Of a DNA stretch of 64,000 bases, positions 35,162 to 48,140 are shown piece by piece. Source of the stretch: Hydractinia symbiolongicarpus (taxonomy: Eukaryota; Cnidaria; Hydrozoa; Anthoathecata; Hydractiniidae); contig NC_079887.1 in NCBI RefSeq assembly GCF_029227915.1, positions 496,001 to 560,000 of the forward strand. The letters run 5' to 3'. Numbering within the stretch: position 1 is the first letter of the stretch; the number at the start of each line of letters is the position of its first letter. Position numbers and translations under genes: made by a program. Below the pieces are notes generated by a model that was not told where the DNA came from, searched no databases, and worked only from the letters and a program-made list of their open reading frames with translations.

Positions 35162-38100
35162 TTGGGAAATGAGTTTACTCCCTGGGTACTTTCTTTGTAT
35201 ACTTTTGACTATACGGGCCGAGTCCAGGATTTACGGGAAATCGCAGGTTTTCGTTTGCCGGCGATTAAACTTCTTTTATTCAGCGTCTCATCAAAAATGA
35301 AAACATTTTGAAAAACTACAAGTCTCATGCGTTTTAGTGGGTGAAAAAGTAATTTAAAAAATCGTTCGGGAAATGAGTTTACTCCCTGGGTACTTTCTTT
35401 GTATACTTTTGACTATACGGGCCAAGCCGGGATTTACGGGAAATAGCGGGTTTTCGTTTGCCGGCGATTAAACTTCTTTTATTCAGCGTCTCATCAAAAA
35501 TGAAAACATTTTTGAAAACTACAAGTCTCATGCGTTTTAGTGGTGAAAAAAAAATTTAAAAAATCGTTCGGGAAATGCGTTTACTCCCTGGGTACTTTCT
35601 TTGTATACTTTTGACTATACGGGCCGAGTCCAGGATTTACGGGAAATCGCAGGTTTTCGTTTTCCGGCGATTAAACTTCTTTTATTCAGCGTCTCATCAA
35701 AAATGAAAACATTTTTAAAAACTACAAGTCTCATGCGTTTTAGTGGGTGAAAAAGTAATTTAAAAAATCGTTCGGGAAATGAGTTTACTCCCTGGGTACT
35801 TTCTTTGTATACTTTTGACTATACGGGCCAAGCCGGGATTTACGGGAAATAGCGGGTTTTCGTTTGCCGGCGATTAAACTTCTTTTATTCAGCGTCTCAT
35901 CAAAAATGAAAACATTTTTGAAAACTACAAGTCTCATGCGTTTTAGTGGTGAAAAAAAAATTTAAAAAATCGTTCGGGAAATGCGTTTACTCCCTGGGTA
36001 CTTTCTTTGTATACTTTTGACTATACGGGCCAAGCCCTAGATTTACAGGAAAACGCGGGATTTCGTTTGCCGGCGATTAAACTTCTTTTATTCAGCGTCT
36101 CATCAAAAATGAAAACATTCTTGAAAACTACAAGTCTCATGCGTTTTAGTGGGTGAAAAAGTAATTTAAAAAATCGTTTGGGAAATGAGTTTACTCCCTG
36201 GGTACTTTCTTTGTATACTTTTGACTATACGGGCCGAGTCCAGGATTTACGGGAAATCGCAGGTTTTCGTTTGCCGGCGATTAAACTTCTTTTATTCAGC
36301 GTCTCATCAAAAATGAAAACATTTTTAAAAACTACAAGTCTCATGCGTTTTAGTGGGTGAAAAAGTAATTTAAAAAATCGTTCGGGAAATGAGTTTACTC
36401 CCTGGGTACTTTCTTTGTATACTTTTGACTATACGGGCCAAGCCGGGATTTACGGGAAATAGCGGGTTTTCGTTTGCCGGCGATTAAACTTCTTTTATTC
36501 AGCGTCTCATCAAAAATGAAAACATTTTTAAAAACTACAAGTCTCATGCGTTTTAGTGGTGAAAAAAAAATTTAAAAAATCGTTCGGGAAATGCGTTTAC
36601 TCCCTGGGTACTTTCTTTGTATACTTTTGACTATACGGGCCGAGTCCAGGATTTACGGGAAATCGCAGGTTTTCGTTTGCCGGCGATTAAACTTCTTTTA
36701 TTCAGCGTCTCATCAAAAATGAAAACATTTTTAAAAACTACAAGTCTCATGCGTTTTAGTGGGTGAAAAAGTAATTTAAAAAATCGTTCGGGAAATGAGT
36801 TTACTCCCTGGGTACTTTCTTTGTATACTTTTGACTATACGGGCCAAGCCGGGATTTACGGGAAATAGCGGGTTTTCGTTTGCCGGCGATTAAACTTCTT
36901 TTATTCAGCGTCTCATCAAAAATGAAAACATTTTTGAAAACTACAAGTCTCATGCGTTTTAGTGGTGAAAAAAAAATTTAAAAAATCGTTCGGAAAATGC
37001 GTTTACTCCCTGGGTACTTTCTTTGTATACTTTTGACTATACGGGCCAAGCCCGGGATTTACAGGAAAACGCGGGATTTCGTTTGCCGGCGATTAAACTT
37101 CTTTTATTCAGCGTCTCATCAAAAATGAAAACATTTTTAAAAACTACAAGTCTCATGCGTTTTAGTGGGTGAAAAAGTAATTTAAAAAATCCTTTGGGAA
37201 ATGAGTTTACTCCCTGGGTACTTTCTTTGTATACTTTTGACTATACGGGCCGAGTCCAGGATTTACGGGAAATCGCAGGTTTTCGTTTGCCGGCGATTAA
37301 ACTTCTTTTATTCAGCGTCTCATCAAAAATGAAAACATTTTTAAAAACTACAAGTCTCATGCGTTTTAGTGGGTGAAAAAGTAATTTAAAAAATCGTTCG
37401 GGAAATGAGTTTACTCCCTGGGTACTTTCTTTGTATACTTTTGACTATACGGGCCAAGCCGGGATTTACGGGAAATAGCGGGTTTTCGTTTGCCGGCGAT
37501 TAAACTTCTTTTATTCAGCGTCTCATCAAAAATGAAAACATTTTTAAAAACTACAAGTCTCATGCGTTTTAGTGGTGAAAAAAAAATTTAAAAAATCGTT
37601 CGGGAAATGCGTTTACTCCCTGGGTACTTTCTTTGTATACTTTTGACTATACGGGCCGAGTCCAGGATTTACGGGAAATCGCAGGTTTTCGTTTGCCGGC
37701 GATTAAACTTCTTTTATTCAGCGTCTCATCAAAAATGAAAACATTTTTAAAAACTACAAGTCTCATGCGTTTTAGTGGGTGAAAAAGTAATTTAAAAAAT
37801 CGTTCGGGAAATGTGTTTACTCCCTGAGTACTTTCTTTGTATACTTTTGACTATACGGGCCAAGCCGGGATTTACGGGAAATAGCGGGTTTTCGTTTGCC
37901 GGCGATTAAACTTCTTTTATTCAGCGTCTCATCAAAAATGAAAACATTTTTGAAAACTACGAGTCTCATGCGTTTTAGTGGTGAAAAAAAAATTTAAAAA
38001 ATCGTTCGGGAAATGCGTTTACTCCCTGGGTACTTTCTTTGTATACTTTTGACTATACGGGCCAAGCCCGGGATTTACAGGAAAACGCGGGATTTCGTTT

Positions 38101-38208
38101 GCCGGCGATTAAACTTCTTTTATTCAGCGTCTCATCAAAAATGAAAACATTCTTGAAAACTACAAGTCTCATGCGTTTTAGTGGTGAAATAATAATTTAA
38201 AAAATCGT
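35162..38208. repeat. 5-monomer higher-order repeat F-G-F'-G-K, three copies of ~1,016 bp
   Basis: Copies start at 35,162, 36,178 and 37,194, and the next unit starts at 38,209. The spacings are 1,016, 1,016 and 1,015. Each copy has F (GAGTCCAGG, ending GTGGGTGAAAAAG), G (AAATAGCGGG, ending GTGAAAAAAAAATTT), F' (anchored ATGCGTTTACTCCC), G, and K (TTTACAGGAAAACGCGGGATTTCG). The extra G in GTGGGTG and the A-run in G are diagnostic. Copy 1 differs by a few bases, such as CAAGCCCTAG and TTTTCCGGCG. Confidence 0.9.
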
Positions 38209-40231
38209 TTGGGAAATGACTTTACTCCCTGGGTACTTTCTTTGTATACTTTTGACTATAAGGGCCGAGTCCAGGATTTACGGGAAATCGCAGGTTTTCG
38301 TTTGCCGGCGATTAAACTTCTTTTATTCAGCGTCTCATCAAAAATGAAAACATTTTTGAAAACTACAAGTCTCATGCGTTTTAGTGGTGAAAAAATAATT
38401 TAAAAAATCGTTCAGGAAATGAGTTTACTCCCTGGGTACTTTCTTTGTATACTTTTGACTATACGGGCCAAGCCGGGATTTACGGGAAATCGCGGGTTTT
38501 CGTTTGCCGGCGAATAAACTTCTTTTATTCAGCGTCTCATCAAAAATGAAAACATTTTTAAAAACTACAAGTCTTATGCGTTTTAGTGGTGAAAAAATAA
38601 TTTAAAAAATCGTTCAGGAAATGAGTTTACTCCCTGGGTACTTTCTTTGTATACTTTTGACTATACGTGCCAAGCCCGGGATTTACGGGAAATCGCGGCT
38701 TTTCGTTTGCCGGCGATTAAACTGCTTTTATTCAGCGTCTCATCAAAAATGAAAACATTTTTGAAAACTACAAGTCTCATGCGTTTTAGTGGTGAAAAAG
38801 TAATTTAAAAAATCGTTCCGGAAATGAGTTTACTCCCTGGGTACTTTCTTCGTATACTTTTGACTATACGGGCCGAGTCCGGGATTTACGGGAAATCGCA
38901 GATTTTTGTTTGCCGGCGATTAAACTTCTTTTATTCAGCGTCCCATCAAATATAAAAATATTTTTGAAAACTACAAGTCTCATGTGTTTAGTGGTAAAAA
39001 AATAATATAAAAAATCGTTCGGGAAATGAGTTTACTCCCTGGGTACTTTCTTTGTATACTTTTGACTATACGGGCCGAGTCCGGGATTTAGGGAAATCAC
39101 AGGTTTTCGTTTGCCGGCGATTAAACTGCTTTTATTCAGCGTCTCATCAAAAATGAAAACATTCTTGAAAACTACAAGTCTCATGCGTTTTAGTGGTGAA
39201 ATAATAATTTAAAAAATCGTTTGGGAAATGACTTTACTCCCTGGGTACTTTCTTTGTATACTTTTGACTATACGGGCCGAGTCCAGGATTTACGGGAAAT
39301 CGCAGGTTTTCGTTTGCCGGCGATTAAACTTCTTTTATTCAGCGTCTCATCAAAAATGAAAACATTTTTGAAAACTACAAGTCTCATGCGTTTTAGTGGT
39401 GAAAAAATAATTTAAAAAATCGTTCAGGAAATGAGTTTACTCCCTGGGTACTTTCTTTGTATACTTTTGACTATACGGGCCAAGCCGGGATTTACGGGAA
39501 ATCGCGGGTTTTCGTTTGCCGGCGAATAAACTTCTTTTATTCAGCGTCTCATCAAAAATGAAAACATTTTTAAAAACTACAAGTCTTATGCGTTTTAGTG
39601 GTGAAAAAATAATTTAAAAAATCGTTCAGGAAATGAGTTTACTCCCTGGGTACTTTCTTTGTATACTTTTGACTATACGTGCCAAGCCCGGGATTTACGG
39701 GAAATCGCGGCTTTTCCTTTGCCGGCGATTAAACTGCTTTTATTCAGCGTCTCATCAAAAATGAAAACATTTTTGAAAACTACAAGTCTCATGCGTTTTA
39801 GTGGTGAAAAAGTAATTTAAAAAATCGTTCCGGAAATGAGTTTACTCCCTGGGTACTTTTTTGTATACTTTTGACTATACGGGCCGAGTCCGGGATTTAC
39901 GGGAAATCGCAGATTTTTGTTTGCCGGCGATTAAACTTCTTTTATTCAGCGTCCCATCAAATATAAAAATATTTTTGAAAACTACAAGTCTCATGTGTTT
40001 AGTGGTAAAAAAATAATATAAAAAATCGTTCGGGAAATGAGTTTACTCCCTGGGTACTTTCTTTGTATACTTTTGACTATACGGGCCGAGTCCGGGATTT
40101 AGGGAAATCACAGGTTTTCGTTTGCCGGCGATTAAACTGCTTTTATTCAGCGTCTCATCAAAAATGAAAACATTCTTGAAAACTACAAGTCTCATGCGTT
40201 TTAGTGGTGAAATAATAATTTAAAAAATCGT
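38209..40231. repeat. Second 5-monomer higher-order repeat F-P-Q-C-D, two copies
   Basis: Copies start at 38,209 and 39,221, with the next unit at 40,232 (spacings 1,012 and 1,011). The order is F (ATGACTTTACTCCC), P (GGCGAATAAAC), Q (GCGGCTTTTCG or GCGGCTTTTCC), C (CAAATATAAAAATATT, CATGTGTTTAG) and D (TTTAGGGAAATCACAGG). P, Q, C and D are the types of the 31-35 kb domain, while F comes from the preceding unit. The unit looks like a fusion of the two neighbouring repeat types. Confidence 0.88.
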
Positions 40232-43200
40232 TTGGGAAATGAGTTTACTCCCTGGGTACTTTCTTTGTATACTTTTGACTATACGGGCCGAGTCCAGGAT
40301 TTACGGGAAATCGCAGGTTTTCGTTTGCCGGCGATTAAACTTCTTTTATTCAGCGTCTCATCAAAAATGAAAACATTTTTAAAAACTACAAGTCTCATGC
40401 GTTTTAGTGGGTGAAAAAGTAATTTAAAAAATCGTTCGGGAAATGAGTTTACTCCCTGGGTACTTTCTTTGTATACTTTTGACTATACGGGCCAAGCCGG
40501 GATTTACGGGAAATAGCGGGGTTTCGTTTGCCGGCGATTAAACTTCTTTTATTCAGCGTCTCATCAAAAATGAAAACATTTTTGAAAACTACAAGTCTCA
40601 TGCGTTTTAGTGGTGAAAAAAAATTTTAAAAAATCGTTCGGGAAATGCGTTTACTCCCTGGGTACTTTCTTTGTATACTTTTGACAATACGGGCCGAGTC
40701 CAGAATTTACGGGAAATCGCAGGTTTTCGTTTGCCGGCGATTAAACTTCTTTTATTCAGCGTCTCATCAAAAATGAAAACATTTTTAAAAACTACAAGTC
40801 TCATGCGTTTTAGTGGGTGAAATAGTAATTTAAAAATCGTTCGGGAAATGAGTTTACTCCCTGGGTACTTTCTTTGTATACTTTTGACTATACGGGCCAA
40901 GCCGGGATTTACGGGAAATAGCGGGTTTTCGTTTGCCGGCGATTAAACTTCTTTTATTCAGCGTCTCATCAAAAATGAAAACATTTTTGAAAACTACAAG
41001 TCTCATGCGTTTTAGTGGTGAAAAAAAAATTTAAAAAATCGTTCGGGAAATGCGTTTACTCCCTGGGTACTTTCTTTGTATACTTTTGACTATACGGGCC
41101 AAGCCCGGGATTTACAGGAAAACGCGGGAATTCGTTTGCCGGCGATTAAACTTCTTTTATTCAGCGTCTCATCAAAAATGAAAACATTTTTGAAAACTAC
41201 AAGTCTCATGCGTTTTAGTGGTGAAAAAATAATTTAAAAAATCGTTCAGGAAATGACTTTACTCCCTGGGTACTTTCTTTGTATACTTTTGACTATACGG
41301 GCCAAGCCGGGATTTACGGGAAATCGCAGGTTTTCGTTTGCCGGCGATTAAACTTCTTTTATTCAGCGTCTCATCAAAAATGAAAACATTTTTAAAAACT
41401 ACAAGTCTTATGCGTTTTAGTGGTGAAAAAATAATTTAAAAAATCGTTCAGGAAATGAGTTTACTCCCTGGGTACTTTCTTTGTATACTTTTGACTATAC
41501 GTGCCAAGCCCGGGATTTACGGGAAATCGCGGCTTTTCGTTTGCCGGCGATTAAACTGCTTTTATTCAGCGTCTCATCAAAAATGAAAACATTTTTGAAA
41601 ACTACAAGTCTCATGCGTTTTAGTGGTGAAAAAATAATTTAAAAAATCGTTCGGGAAATGAGTTTACTCCCTGGGTACTTTCTTTGTATACTTTTGACTA
41701 TACGGGCCAAGCCAGGATTTACGGGAAATCGCGGGTTTTCGTTTGCCGGCGAATAAACTTCTTTTATTCAGCGTCTCATAAAAAATGAAAACATTTCTAA
41801 AAACTACAAGTCTTATGCGTTTTAGTGGTGAAAAAATAATTTAAAAAATCGTTCTGGAAATGAGTTTACTCAAAGGGTACTTTCTTTGTATACATTCGAC
41901 TATACGTGCCAAGCCCGGGATTTACGGGAAATCGCGGGTTTTCGTTTGCCAGCGATTAAACTGCTTTTATAAAGCGTCTCATCAAAAATGAAAACATTCT
42001 TGAAAACTACAAGTCTCATGTGTTTTAGTGGTGAAATAATAATTTAAAAAATCGTTTGGAAAATGAGTTTACTCCCTGTGTACTTTCTTTGTATACTTTT
42101 GACTATACGGGCCGAGTCCAGGATTTACGGTAAATCGCAGGTTTTCGTTTGCCGGCGATTAAACTGCTTTTATTCAGCGTCTCATCAAAAATGAAAACAT
42201 TTTTGAAAAATACAAGTCTCATGCGTTTTAGTGGTGAAAAAAAAATTTAGAAAATCGTTCAGGAAATGAGTTTACTCCCTGGGTACTTTTTTGTATACTT
42301 TTGATTATACGGGCCGAGTCCGGGATTAACGGGAAATCGCAGATTTTTGTTCGCCGGCGATTAAACTTCTTTTATTCAGCGTCCCATCAAATATAAAAAT
42401 ATTTTTGAAAACAACAAGTCTCATGTGTTTAGTGGTAAAAAAATAATATAAAAAATCGTTCGGGAAATGAGTTTACTCCCTGGGTACTTTCTTTGTATAC
42501 TTTTGACTATACGGGCCGAGTCCGGGATTTAGGGAAATCGCAGGTTTTCGTTTGCCGGCGATTAAACTGCTTTTATTCAGCGTCTCATCAAAAATGAAAA
42601 CACTCTTGAAAACTACAAGTCTCATGCGTTTTAGTGGTGAAATAATAATTTAAAAAATCGTTTGGGAAATGAGTTTACTCCCTGGGTACTTTCTTTGTAT
42701 ACTTTTGACTATACGGGCCGAGTCCAGGATTTACGGGAAATCGCAGGTTTTCGTTTGCCGGCGATTAAACTTCTTTTATTCAGCGTCTCATCAAAAATGA
42801 AAACATTTTTAAAAACTACAAGTCTCATGCGTTTTAGTGGGTGAAAAAGTAATTTAAAAAATCGTTCGGGACATGAGTTTACTCCCTGGGTACTTTCTTT
42901 GTATACTTTTGACTATACGGGCCAAGCCGGGATTTACGGGAAATAGCGAGTTTTCGTTTGCCGGCGATTAAACTTCTTTTATTCAGCGTCTCATCAAAAA
43001 TGAAAAACATTTTTGAAAACTACAAGTCTCATGCGTTTTAGTGGTGAAAAAAAAATTTAAAAAATCGTTCGGGAAATGCGTTTACTCCCTGGGTACTTTC
43101 TTTGTATACTTTTGACTATACGGGCCAAGCCCGGGATTTACAGGAAAACGCGGGATTTCGTTTGCCGGCGATTAAACTTTTTTTATTCAGCGTCTCATCA

Positions 43201-43271
43201 AAAATGAAAACATTCTTGAAAACTACAAGTCTCGTGCGTTTTAGTGGTGAAATAATAATTTAAAAAATCGT
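40232..43271. repeat. Mosaic of both 5-monomer units
   Basis: From 40,232 the F-G-F'-G-K order returns once (K near 41,050 reads GCGGGAATTCG, creating a GAATTC site). P-, Q- and R-type monomers follow (41,240-41,860), then B, F, C (GATTATACGGG, GGGATTAACGGG) and D. F returns at 42,662, exactly 2,430 bases after 40,232, but is followed only by G and K, a shortened three-monomer form of the first unit. One G monomer near 43,006 has an extra A (GAAAAACATTTTTG). Confidence 0.75.
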
Positions 43272-46200
43272 TTGGGAAATGAGTTTACTCCCTGGGTACT
43301 TTCTTTGTATACTTTTGACTATACTGGCCAAGCCCGGGATTTACAGGAAAACGCGGGATTTCGTTTGCCGGCGATTAAACTTCTTTTATTCAGCGTCTCA
43401 TCAAAAATGAAAACATTCTTGAAAACTACAAGTCTCATGCGTTTTAGTGGTGAAATAATAATTTAAAAAATCGTTTGGGAAATGAGTTTACTCCCTGGGT
43501 ACATTCTTTGTATACTTTTGACTATACGGGCCGAGTCCAGGATTTACGGGAAATCGCAGGTTTTCGTTTGCCGGCGATTAAACTTCTTTTATTCAGCGTC
43601 TCATCAAAAATGAAAACATTTTTAAAAACTACAAGTCTCATGCGTTTTAGTGGTGAAAAAGTAATTTAAAAAATCGTTCGGGAAAATAGTTTACTCCCTG
43701 GGTACTTTCTTTGTATACTTTTGACTATACGGGCCAAGCCCGGGATTTACGGGAAATCGCGGGTTTTCGTTTGCCGGCGATTAAACTTCTTTTATTCAGC
43801 GTCTCATCAAAAATGAAAACATTTTTGAAAACTACAAGTCTCATGCGTTTTAGTGGTGAAAAAATAATTTAAAAAATCGTTCGGGAAATGAGTTCACTCC
43901 CTGGGTACTTTCTTTGTATACTTTTGACTATACGGGCCAAGCCGGGATTTACGGGAAATAGCGGGTTTTCGTTTGCCGGCGATTAAACTTCTTTTATTCA
44001 GCGTCTCATCAAAAATGAAAACATTTTTGAAAACTACAAGTCTCATGCGTTTTAGTGGTGAAAAAAAAATTTAAAAAATCGTTCGGGAAATGAGTTTACT
44101 CCCTGGGTACTTTCTTTGTATACTTTTGACTATACGGGCCAAGCCCGGGATTTACAGGAAAACGCGGGATTTCGTTTGCCGGCGATTAAACTTCTTTTAT
44201 TCAGCGTCTCATGAAAAATGAAAACATTTTTAAAAACTACAAGTCTCATGCGTTTTAGTGGTGAAAAAGTAATTTAAAAAATCGTTCGGGAAATGAGTTT
44301 ACTCCCTGGGTACTGTCTTTGTATACTTTTGACTATACGGGCCAAGCCTGGGATTTACGGGAAATCGCGGGTTTTCGTTTGTTGGCGATTAAACTTCTTT
44401 TATTTAGCGTCTCATCAAAAATGAAAACATTTTTAAAAACTACAAGTCTCATGCGTTTTAGTAGTGAAAAAGTAATTTAAAAAATCGTTCGGGAAATGAG
44501 TTTACTCCCTGGGTACTTTCTTTGCATACTTTTGACTATACGGCCAAGCCCGGGATTTACGTGAAATCGCGGGTTTTCGTTTGCCGGCGATTAAACTTCT
44601 TTTATTCAGCGTCTCATCAAAAATGAAAACATTGTTGAAAACTACAAGTCTCATGCGTTTTAGTGGTGAAAAAATAATTTAAAAAATCGTTTGGGAAATA
44701 AGTTTACTCCCTGGGTACTTTCTTTGTATACTTTTGACTATACGGGCCAAGCCCGGGATTTACGGAAAATGGCGGGTTTTCGTTTGCCGGCGATTAAACT
44801 GCTTTTATTCAGCATCTCATCAAAAATGAAAACATTTTTAAAAACTACAAGTCTCATGCGTTTTAGTGGGTGAAAAAGTAATTTAAAAAATCGTTCGGGA
44901 AATTAGTTTACTCCCTGGGTACTTTCTTTGTATACTTTTGACTATACGGGCCAAGCCCGGGATTTACGGGAAATCGCGAGTTTTCGTTTGCCGGCGATTA
45001 AACTTCTTTTATTCAGCGTCTCATCAAAAATGAAAACATTCTTGAAAACTACAAGTCTCATGCGTTTTAGTGGTGAAATAATAATTTAAAAACTCGTTTG
45101 GGAAATGAGTTTACTCCCTGGGTACTTTCTTTGCATACTTTTGACTATACGGGCCAAGCCCGGGATTTACGGGAAATCGCGGGTTTTCGTTTGCCGGCGA
45201 TTAAACTTCTTTTATTCAGCGTCTCATCAAAAATGAAAACATTTTTAAAAACTACAAGTCTCATTCGTTTTAGTGGTGAAAAAGTAATTTAAAAAATCGT
45301 TCGGGAAAATAGTTTACTCCCTGGGTACTTTCTTTGTATACTTTTGACTATACGGGCCAAGCCCGGGATTTACGGGAAATCGCCGGTTTTCGTTTGCCGG
45401 CGATTAAACTTCTTTTATTCAGCGTCTCATCAAAAATGAAAACATTTTTGAAAACTACAAGTCTCATGCGTTTTAGTGGTGAAAAAATAATTTAAAAAAT
45501 CGTTCGGGAAATGAGTTTACTCCCTGGGTACTTTCTTTGTATACTTTTGACTATACGGGCCAAGCCGGGATTTACGGGAAATAGCGGGTATTCGTTTGCC
45601 GGCGATTAAACTTCTTTTATTCAGCGTCTCATCAAAAATGAAAACATTTTTAAAAACTACAAGTCTCATGCGTTTTAGTGGTGAAAAAGTAATTTAAAAA
45701 ATCGTTCGGGAAGTGAGTTTACTCCCTGGGTACTTTCTTTGTATACTTTTGACTATACGGGCCAAGCCTGGGATTTACGGGAAATCGCGGATTTTCGTTT
45801 CCCGGCGATTAAACTTCTTTTATTCAGCGTCTCATCAAAAATGAAAACATTTTTGAAAACTACAAGTCTCATGCGTTTTAGTGGTGAAAAAGTAATTTAA
45901 AAAATCGTTCGGGAAATGAGTTTACTCCCTGGGTACTTTCTTTGTATACTTTTGACTATACGGGCCAAGCCCGGGATTTACGGGAAATCGCGGGTTTTCG
46001 TTTGTTGGCGATTAAACTTCTTTTATTTAGCGTCTCATCAAAAATTAAAACATTTTTAAAAACTACAAGTCTCATGCGTTTTAGTAGTGAAAAAGTAATT
46101 TAAAAAATCGTTCGGGAAATGAGTTTACTCCCTGGGTACTTTCTTTGCATACTTTTGACTATACGGGCCAAGCCCGGGATTTACGGGAAATCGCGGGTTT

Positions 46201-48140
46201 TCGTTTGCCGGCGATTAAACTTCTTTTATTGAGCGTCTCATCAAAAATGAAAACATTGTTGAAAACTACAAGTCTCATGCGTTTTAGTGGTGAAAAAATA
46301 ATTTAAAAAATCGTTTGGGAAATAAGTTTACTCCCTGGGTACTTTCTTTGTATACTTTTGACTATACGGGCCAAGCCCGGGATTTACGGGAAATGGCGGG
46401 TTTTCGTTTGCCGGCGATTAAACTGCTTTTATTCAGCGTCTCATCAAAAATGAAAACATTTTTAAAAACTACAAGTCTCATGTGTTTTAGTGGGTGAAAA
46501 AGTAATTTAAAAAATCGTTCGGGAAATGAGTTTACTCCCTGGGTACTTTCTTTGTATACTTTTGACTATACGGGCCGAGTCCAGGATTTACGGGAAATCG
46601 CAGGTTTTCGTTTGCCGGCGATTAAACTTCTTTTATTCAGCGTCTCATCAAAAATGAAAACATTTTTAAAAACTACAAGTCTCATGCGTTTTAGTGGTGA
46701 AAAAGTAATTTAAAAAATCGTTCGGGAAAATAGTTTACTCCCTGGGTACTTTCTTTGTATACTTTTGACTATACGGGCCAAGCCCGGGATTTACGGGAAA
46801 TCGCCGGTTTTCGTTTGCCGGCGATTAAACTTCTTTTATTCAGCGTCTCATCAAAAATGAAAACATTTTTGAAAACTACAAGTCTCATGCGTTTTAGTGG
46901 TGAAAAAATAATTTAAAAAATCGTTCGGGAAATGAGTTTACTCCCTGGGTACTTTCTTTGTATACTTTTGACTATACTGGCCAAGCCGGGATTTACGGGA
47001 AATAGCGGGTATTCGTTTGCCGGCGATTAAACTTCTTTTATTCAGCGTCTCATCAAAAATGAAAACATTTTTAAAAACTACAAGTCTCATGCGTTTTAGT
47101 GGTGAAAAAAAAAATTAAAAAATCGTTCGGGAAATGAGTTTACTCCCTGGGTACTTTCTTTGTATACTTTTGACTATACGGGCCAAGCCCGGGATTTACA
47201 GGAAAACGCGGGATTTCGTTTGCCGGCGATTAAACTTCTTTTATTCAGCGTCTCATCAAAAATGAAAACATTTTTAAAAACTACAAGTCTCATGCGTTTT
47301 AGTGGTGAAAAAGTAATTTAAAAAATCGTTCGGGAAATGAGTTTACTCCCTGGGTACTTTCTTTGTATACTTTTGACTATACGGGCCAAGCCCGGGATTT
47401 ACGGGAAATCGCGGATTTTCGTTTCCCGGCGATTAAACTTCTTTTATTCAGCGTCTCATCAAAAATGAAAACATTTTTGAAAACTACAAGTCTCATGCGT
47501 TTTAGTGGTGAAAAAGTAATTTAAAAAATCGTTCGGGAAATGAGTTTACTCCCTGGGTACTTTCTTTGTATACTTTTGACTATACGGGCCAAGCCCGGGA
47601 TTTACGGGAAATCGCGGGTTTTCGTTTGTTGGCGATTAAACTTCTTTTATTTAGCGTCTCATCAAAAATGAAAACATTGTTGAAAACTACAAGTCTCATG
47701 CGTTTTAGTGGTGAAAAAATAATTTAAAAAATCGTTTGGGAAATAAGTTTACTCCCTGGGTACTTGCTTTGTATACTTTTGACTATACGGGCCAAGCCCG
47801 GGATTTACGGGAAATGGCGGGTTTTCGTTTGCCGGCGATTAAACTGCTTTTATTCAGCGTCTCATCAAAAATGAAAACATTTTTAAAAACTACAAGTCTC
47901 ATGCGTTTTAGTGGGTGAAAAAGTAATTTAAAAAATCGTTCGGGAAATGAGTTTACTCCCTGGGTACTTTCTTTGTACACTTTTGACTATACGGGCCAAG
48001 CCCGGGATTTACGGGAAATCGCGGGTTTTCGTTTGCCGGCGATTAAACTTCTTTTATTCAGCGTTTCATCAAAAATGAAAACATTTTTGAAAACTACAAG
48101 TCTCATGCGTTTTAGTGGTGAAAAAATAATTTAAAAAATC
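43272..48140. repeat. Mosaic of A, F, G and K monomers with 7-8 monomer duplications
   Basis: B and C variants vanish here. Rare markers recur. ATAAGTTTACTCCC followed by GGAAAATGGC or GGGAAATGGC and GTGGGTG occurs at 44,691, 46,315 and 47,736 (offsets 1,624 and 1,421, eight and seven monomers). TTTGCATAC occurs near 44,522, 45,131 and 46,147. GTTGGCGATT with TTTATTTAGCG occurs near 44,390, 46,010 and 47,630. GGGAAAATAGTTTACTCC occurs near 43,680, 45,302 and 46,730. The markers show overlapping duplications rather than one fixed unit. Confidence 0.75.

Noticed and set aside
40607-40900. Longest open frame in the window, 97 codons on the - strand
   Set aside because: It is the antisense reading of one and a half monomers, kept open by a chance one-base indel. 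Neighbouring monomers do not keep it. Its sequence has the same satellite-derived words as all other minus-strand frames.
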